Below are positions 59,459 through 64,000 of a stretch of 64,000 nucleotides of DNA, one piece after another. The DNA comes from Gammaproteobacteria bacterium (GTDB lineage Bacteria; Pseudomonadota; Gammaproteobacteria; Pseudomonadales; Azotimanducaceae): NCBI GenBank assembly GCA_003247835.1, contig QJYB01000002.1, positions 1 through 64,000 on the forward strand, read 5' to 3'. The position numbers were made by a program, and so were the translations under genes. Within the stretch, counting starts at the first letter, position 1; each line of letters starts with the position of its first letter. Under the pieces are notes generated by a model. The model made no database searches, was not told where the DNA came from, and saw only the letters and a list, made by a program, of their open reading frames with translations.

Positions 59459-62400
59459 TTACCGGGTCCAGCGGAATAGCACGGATAAACCGTAGACCCG
59501 TGGATCGGTGGTCGTCACCCGACGCTGGTAGTTGTAGGCCTCGCCCTGCCCTTCGATGGCGCGGATGCCGATATCACCGGTGATGTTGTTGACGAAGGCG
59601 GACACTTCCCACGTTTCGGCGGGGCTGCGCCAGCTGACACGTGCATCCCAGCGGGTGAAGTTCGGAGCCCGGTCGAGATCACGCTGGAATGGCGCACCGA
59701 ACCAGAAGTCGTCCGTGTAGCCCACCGTGGTGAAGAAGTCGAGATTGCCGACCTGGTCACCAAGCGGCCACGTGTACTGGCCCCAAACGGTGAACTTCCA
59801 CTCCGGGATCTTCGACAGGCTGGCGCCCTTGAAGCCCGAAACCACCTGCTCCGCAGAGGAGAACAGAGAGGCGGGCTTTTCCGGGTTGGTGGTGTCGACG
59901 ACGCTGAATTCCGCCTCGAACTGAGCATCCGTGTAGCTCCAGTTGCCGCCCAAGGTGATGCGGTCGCCGAGCAGGTAGGTGATGTCACCTTCCCAGCCGA
60001 TGGTCCGCGCCTTCGGGAAGTTGACGATGTTGACGCTGGTGCCGAACAGCCCGCCGGTTTCCGTGACGATGGTCTGGATATCGTCGTAGTCATAGTAATA
60101 GAGCGATGTGTTCAGCTGCAGGCGGCCGTCGAGCAGCGTGCCCTTGTAACCGAGCTCGTAGGCGATGATGTCCTCGGCCCCGTACTCCGGCGTTCCGGCG
60201 GAGAAAAAGCCCAGGTTGTAGCCGCCCGACCGCCAGCCAGTGGTGGCGGAGAGATAGAGCAGCGTGTCCGGGTTGGGCTGGAAGTCCAGATTGAGCCGCC
60301 AGGTCCACACATCCCAGTCGTTCTTGAAGCCGCGATACAGGTTCAGCGCGTAGGGCAGACCGGTAAAACGGATGGGCACGTCGCCGGGCTCCGTACCCGG
60401 ATCGCCGGGGACCACGTCTCCTGCTGCCGTGGATGCCACGGGATCGATAGCGCCGGTCATGGCGTTATACAGACACAGCGTGTTCAGGCCGAAGCCGCAG
60501 GCGGCCGCTGCGGCCGGGTTGTTGGTCATGTAATCGATCGTTCCCGGCAGCAGGTACACGGACCCGTCCGCCGCAAAGCCGAACGCCGTCAACGCTTCGA
60601 AACCCACCGTTTCGAACTGACCCAGAGCCCGTTCGGCGCCGGACTTCTTGTCCTTGGCGTAGCGCACGCCGGCCGTCAGCGCCCACTTCTCGGTGAACTG
60701 GTACTCGGCCTGTGTGTAGGCGGCGTAGGCCCTGGTCTCCAGATCGTTGTCCCACTGGAAGAACATGCCGGAAGTATTCTTGCCGTCGTGCCGGGCGCCG
60801 TTCAGGGTGACGCGCGCCGTATCTCCATACCAGGGCGCGGCCAGGGCCGTCAGGGTGTCCAGCTGTCCGGGCGGGGTCGCTTTCTCGGCCGCATAGATGT
60901 CCGTGATCGGCTGGCCGTTACCCAGGTAGATGCTGCCGAACTCCTCGGGGGTGAAGTTGACGTAATCCGCATCGTTGTTGAACCGTCCCTGGGTATCAAT
61001 GGAATCATAGAGCTGCAGCCGCTGATTGATGTTCGACTCGTAAATGAAACCACCGGCGGTCAGCGACAGTTTCTCGGTGTCGAAGTTGAAGCGCACCTCG
61101 TGCTGCCAGTTGAAGTTCTCCTGCAGCACGTAGAAGTCGGAGGAGCCCAGTGTCTGGCTGCCGGTCTTGTCCTCGTCCGTGTTCCGGTCGTAGAAGAAAT
61201 CGGTGTAGCCGAAGATGTAGGTCAGCGACCAGTTGTCCGCATCGTAGGAAAGATTGAGCTGCACGGCCTGCTGGTCGAAGAACTCGTCGTACTGGCCGTT
61301 GGTGGAGATTTTCAGGGAATCCTTGTCCAGGTGATCCCGGTCCGAGAGGTGCAGCTGATCCTGGTCGTAGCCGAACTGGAAGTTCGGAATGAGGCCGGTC
61401 GAGACGCCGTCGCCCTTGTTGTAGACCTGGAGCCCAGTGACAGGATCGATGACCGGCGCACCGGTAACCGGATCGAACGCAGGGGCGGTGAATCCGGTGT
61501 GGACGTCGATGCCGGGCCGTACGTTCTGTGCTTCCACCAGCGCCCCGGTGACCGGGTGCGTGTAGGTGTGCACGTCCATGGTTGGATCGTAGTAGTCGGA
61601 CTGCCAGGGAAGGAATGTCTGGTTGCGATCGATACGCCGCTCGCCGTAGACGAGCGAGGTGTTGTTCCGCTGGGACTCCTCACGCCCGGCGCTGACGATG
61701 ATGGGCATGGTGCCCGCGCCACCATTGAACCGCCGCCGGTAGCTGCGCTCGTTACCCCTTGCGTAAAGTGAGATGCGGTCCGTCGGGGTGAACAGGAACG
61801 ACAGGACGTAATTCTCGTCGCCGTAGTTGTTGATGTCCTTGCCGAGGCCGGAAGTCTCCTTGATGTAGCCGTCCCGGCTCCGGTCGGAACCGGTGAACTT
61901 CACGCCCAGCGTGTCCTTCCACACCGGCGCGGAGAGCATGTAATAGATCTCCTTGGTGTCGTAGCTGCCGGCGGTGAGCTTCGCCTCCGCTTCCCACTCA
62001 TCCGTGCTCGGGCGCCGGGAGACGAAGTTGATGGCGCCGCCCACGGCGTTGCGGCCGTACAGAGTGCCCTGAGGTCCGCGCAGCACCTCGACCCGCTCGA
62101 GGTCATACAGACCGCCTTCCGTGGAGGCGATGCCGAAGTCCTCTGAGTAGACGTCGTTGAAATAGGTGGCCACGCCGGGGTCACCGCCCAGAGTCCTGGC
62201 CGTCCGGCCGATACCCCGGATGGCCGCGTCATACGGCTGAATGGTGGTCGCCGGGATGTAGTTCTGCAGATCCTCCTGGTTCCTGATGTTGAAGTCCTGC
62301 AGGAACTTCTCGTCGAACGCCGAGATCGAGATCGCGGTGTCGGACACCGTCGCCTCCTTGCGCTCGGCGGTCACCACGACTTCCTCGATGCGCCGGGTGC

Positions 62401-62506
62401 CGGATTCTTCCTCAGCGTAGCCCGGCACCGAGGCACCGGTAAATCCAGCGGCCACGATGACGCTCATGCCGAACGCCACGCGACCACGTGTCACAGATAA
62501 CTTCAT
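59459..62506 (-). CDS. TonB-dependent receptor
   Basis: A 1015-residue outer-membrane receptor with a signal peptide (1-31). The TonB-box/plug start is IEEVVVTAERKEATVSDTAI, plug motifs are GDPGVATYFNDVYSEDFG and RGPQGTLYGRNAVGGAINFVSRRP, and a large beta-barrel ends LSVLFRWTR. No STN domain. The extracellular region contains short PVTG repeats (residues about 320-375). The substrate is unknown. It is the first of two tandem paralogues, each followed by a similar terminator. Confidence 0.92.
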   Translation of the reverse strand: MKLSVTRGRVAFGMSVIVAAGFTGASVPGYAEEESGTRRIEEVVVTAERKEATVSDTAISISAFDEKFLQDFNIRNQEDLQNYIPATTIQPYDAAIRGIGRTARTLGGDPGVATYFNDVYSEDFGIASTEGGLYDLERVEVLRGPQGTLYGRNAVGGAINFVSRRPSTDEWEAEAKLTAGSYDTKEIYYMLSAPVWKDTLGVKFTGSDRSRDGYIKETSGLGKDINNYGDENYVLSFLFTPTDRISLYARGNERSYRRRFNGGAGTMPIIVSAGREESQRNNTSLVYGERRIDRNQTFLPWQSDYYDPTMDVHTYTHPVTGALVEAQNVRPGIDVHTGFTAPAFDPVTGAPVIDPVTGLQVYNKGDGVSTGLIPNFQFGYDQDQLHLSDRDHLDKDSLKISTNGQYDEFFDQQAVQLNLSYDADNWSLTYIFGYTDFFYDRNTDEDKTGSQTLGSSDFYVLQENFNWQHEVRFNFDTEKLSLTAGGFIYESNINQRLQLYDSIDTQGRFNNDADYVNFTPEEFGSIYLGNGQPITDIYAAEKATPPGQLDTLTALAAPWYGDTARVTLNGARHDGKNTSGMFFQWDNDLETRAYAAYTQAEYQFTEKWALTAGVRYAKDKKSGAERALGQFETVGFEALTAFGFAADGSVYLLPGTIDYMTNNPAAAAACGFGLNTLCLYNAMTGAIDPVASTAAGDVVPGDPGTEPGDVPIRFTGLPYALNLYRGFKNDWDVWTWRLNLDFQPNPDTLLYLSATTGWRSGGYNLGFFSAGTPEYGAEDIIAYELGYKGTLLDGRLQLNTSLYYYDYDDIQTIVTETGGLFGTSVNIVNFPKARTIGWEGDITYLLGDRITLGGNWSYTDAQFEAEFSVVDTTNPEKPASLFSSAEQVVSGFKGASLSKIPEWKFTVWGQYTWPLGDQVGNLDFFTTVGYTDDFWFGAPFQRDLDRAPNFTRWDARVSWRSPAETWEVSAFVNNITGDIGIRAIEGQGEAYNYQRRVTTTDPRVYGLSVLFRWTR

Positions 62507-62807
62507 TTTTCCCCTCCAGCTGGTGGCGCCGGAATCCTCGTCAGGCGCTCACGGCACGAGCTTCCCGTGCGTCACGGCGAACCGCGCACACGGCCTCCGT
62601 GCCCTCCATAGCTTGAAAACTCCCCTCAACTCTCAGGCGAGAGTTTCGGCCCACAGAACTCGTCGTTTCGGCTGACCAGCCTCCGAACCGGGCAGCCGTC
62701 GCGGACCACGTTTTATTTAAACGCGTTATGAATCTTAGGTAATCGAAACACCCCTGTCACTAGCCTTGTCTGACAGAGATCGGATTTTTAGGAGATTCCG
62801 AAAGGCA
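62507..62807. other. Intergenic region upstream of the TonB-receptor gene
   Basis: A 300-nt stretch with no convincing gene. It should hold the receptor promoter on the minus strand: an AT-rich patch TTTTATTTAAACGCGTTATG (62710-62729) is the only strong composition change, and no consensus -35/-10 pair stands out. Nothing else was recognised. Confidence 0.4.
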
Positions 62808-62831
62808 AAAAAAGGGGCGCCGGAGCGCCCC
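62808..62831 (-). terminator. Intrinsic terminator of the second TonB-dependent receptor gene
   Basis: Minus strand: GGGGCGC-TCCG-GCGCCCC followed by seven T. Same stem as the terminator at 59418, differing only in the loop. Confidence 0.85.
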
Positions 62832-62850
62832 TCGATGGTCACGGCTGCCG

Positions 62851-64000
62851 TCAGAAAGCGCCGAAGTTGTAGGTCAGCTCCAGACCGTATTGCCGGGGTA
62901 CCGTAGTACCCGAGGACTGCCGGTAGAACTCGTCCTCGCCGGTACGCAGCACCTGCAGCACGCCTACGTCGTCCAGAACGTTGTTCACGTAACCGCGGAC
63001 GACGATGGCGCCGCTGGCGCTGGTGAACGTAGCCGACAGGTCGACCCGATCGTAGGCATCAGCCATGTCGTCCGGGTTCTCGAATGGCGAGTAGTAGACC
63101 TTGGAGATCCAGCTGTACACCCCCATGAAATCGAGGCTCGCGCCGCCCTGCAGCGGGAAGCGGTAGCTTCCCCAGGCCGTGGCCTTACCTTCCGGCACCT
63201 GCAGCAGCTGATTACCCTTGATGTTGGTCGTCTGCTCGGCGAACCCAGGGAAGACGTCGTTCGGATGCGATGGATCCGCTGGATCTGCTACGTACAGGTC
63301 CTTGGTGTACTTGGTCGGCGTGTAGCTGAAGTTACCGCCCAGAGTGATGCGGTCCGTCATCAGCCAGGTGGCCTCTGCTTCGATGCCCCAGACCTCCGCA
63401 CCCGGTGCCGCCAGCACCGACGTCGACGTACCGCCGAGCGCGGATACCTCGGTCGCCACGGTGTGGATGTTCTGGTAGTCGTAGTAGTAGAACGAGCCGT
63501 TGACCTGTAGCCGGTCATCCAGCCACTGAGTCTTGTAGCCGATCTCGTAAGCCGTGAGCTCTTCCGGATCGTAGGTCGGCGTCTGCGAGAAGAACACCAG
63601 GTTGTAGCCACCGGACCGGTAACCGGTCGTGACGTTGAAGTACATCATCGCCGCGTCCGTGATGTCCCAGTCCAGGTTCACCCGCCAGGTGATCTTGTCG
63701 TCCGTCCGCTTGAACGGCCGGTAGACCGAGAGCGCGAAAGGAATACCGCCGTTGGTGACGATATCGGTCGGAACCAGGTTGCCGGAACCGTCGTCCACCA
63801 GACCGCCATTGATCTGGTTGACGACCGGCAGACCACCATAGAGCGCGAGGAAGGCGCCCGGTGCCGCACCGGTTTCGGAATAGCGGAACAGGTTCTCTTC
63901 GGCCTTCAGCTTGTCCTCGGCGTAGCGGATACCCAAGGTCAACGTCAGCTTGTTGGTCATGTCCCAGACACCCTGGGTGTAGGCCGCGAACGCCTTGCGG
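62851..64000 (-). CDS. TonB-dependent receptor, C-terminal part (runs off right edge)
   Basis: The open frame covers about 382 residues of a beta-barrel and continues past the window; RKAFAAYTQGVWDMTNKLTL at the edge is inside the barrel, so the methionine there is not the start. The sequence parallels the neighbouring receptor (ITWRVNLDWDITDAAMMYFN, TTGYRSGGYNLVFFSQTPTY, AYEIGYKTQWLDDRLQVNGS), so the two are paralogues from a duplication. It ends LELTYNFGAF, with the terminal aromatic expected of outer-membrane barrels. Confidence 0.9.
   Translation of the reverse strand, partial: RKAFAAYTQGVWDMTNKLTLTLGIRYAEDKLKAEENLFRYSETGAAPGAFLALYGGLPVVNQINGGLVDDGSGNLVPTDIVTNGGIPFALSVYRPFKRTDDKITWRVNLDWDITDAAMMYFNVTTGYRSGGYNLVFFSQTPTYDPEELTAYEIGYKTQWLDDRLQVNGSFYYYDYQNIHTVATEVSALGGTSTSVLAAPGAEVWGIEAEATWLMTDRITLGGNFSYTPTKYTKDLYVADPADPSHPNDVFPGFAEQTTNIKGNQLLQVPEGKATAWGSYRFPLQGGASLDFMGVYSWISKVYYSPFENPDDMADAYDRVDLSATFTSASGAIVVRGYVNNVLDDVGVLQVLRTGEDEFYRQSSGTTVPRQYGLELTYNFGAF

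Noticed and set aside
61400..61560. Repeated PVTG coding units, considered as a tandem DNA repeat
   Set aside because: Copies are few and diverged at DNA level; they are best read as part of an extracellular loop of the receptor.

Overview
The window is GC-rich, densely coded DNA from a Gammaproteobacterium. The evidence is PA2778/PA2779-family proteins, an OxyR with the enteric cysteine spacing, a SahR-ahcY locus, a thermostable-hemolysin-type gene, EptA, and several TonB-dependent receptors. A CYP153 P450, TesB and patatin lipase suggest a lipid- or hydrocarbon-using, probably marine or environmental organism. I cannot name the genus. I saw no tRNA, rRNA, CRISPR array, prophage or intact insertion sequence.

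Layout. 1-5.8 kb: a LysR regulator with a truncated hydrolase gene, a candidate anti-Shine-Dalgarno sRNA, a small membrane protein, a domain-swapped Rieske oxygenase divergent from a CYP153 P450 with a structured leader, and a patatin phospholipase. 5.9-16.7 kb: a DUF4188 protein, the PA2778/PA2779 pair, a TetR regulator, a long type-2-like isoleucyl-tRNA synthetase, a luciferase-like oxidoreductase, a carboxymuconolactone-decarboxylase-like protein, an MFS transporter, a hydrolase and idi. 16.8-22.2 kb: a VWA lipoprotein followed by an ECF sigma factor and a probable anti-sigma factor, then DMT and MATE transporters. 22.2-24.8 kb: a rubrerythrin / Fe-S oxidoreductase / DUF3501 operon behind an OxyR-type operator and with a terminator after its first gene. 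25-27.4 kb: a CadC-like membrane regulator carrying FGE-sulfatase-like and alpha/beta hydrolase domains. 27.7-31.6 kb: oxyR, a zinc-type dehydrogenase, an M28-like protein and an RluA pseudouridine synthase. 31.6-37.6 kb: an LRAT-like protein, a lipoprotein cytochrome c, and the methionine-cycle genes ybdL, sahR and ahcY around a perfect SahR-type palindrome, followed by a PPOX protein and tesB.

37.6-41.6 kb is a FecI/FecR/TonB-receptor signalling unit on the minus strand. Divergent from it, and sharing an 11-bp inverted repeat, is a tightly overlapping plus-strand operon (41.7-48.5 kb): thermostable-hemolysin-like protein, acyl-AMP ligase, UndA-like diiron oxidase, short-chain dehydrogenase, TatT-like TPR protein, PAP2 phosphatase and EptA. 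Its first four genes look like a compact, uncharacterised fatty-acyl oxidation/tailoring pathway and are my best candidate for an undescribed system. A GtrA-GT39 glycosyltransferase converges on it, so the 3' part resembles an envelope (lipid A) modification locus. 50.7-59.2 kb holds a MoxR ATPase and a VWA protein directly followed by a complete Opp-type peptide ABC transporter, whose OppC-like permease carries an inserted fibronectin-III-like domain. The window ends with two tandem TonB-dependent receptors, each followed by a near-identical terminator; the second runs off the right edge.

Many gene pairs overlap by 4-17 nt. Three genes (at 7438, 29725 and 45963) appear to lack an ATG/GTG/TTG start where the ribosome-binding site and domain ends require one.
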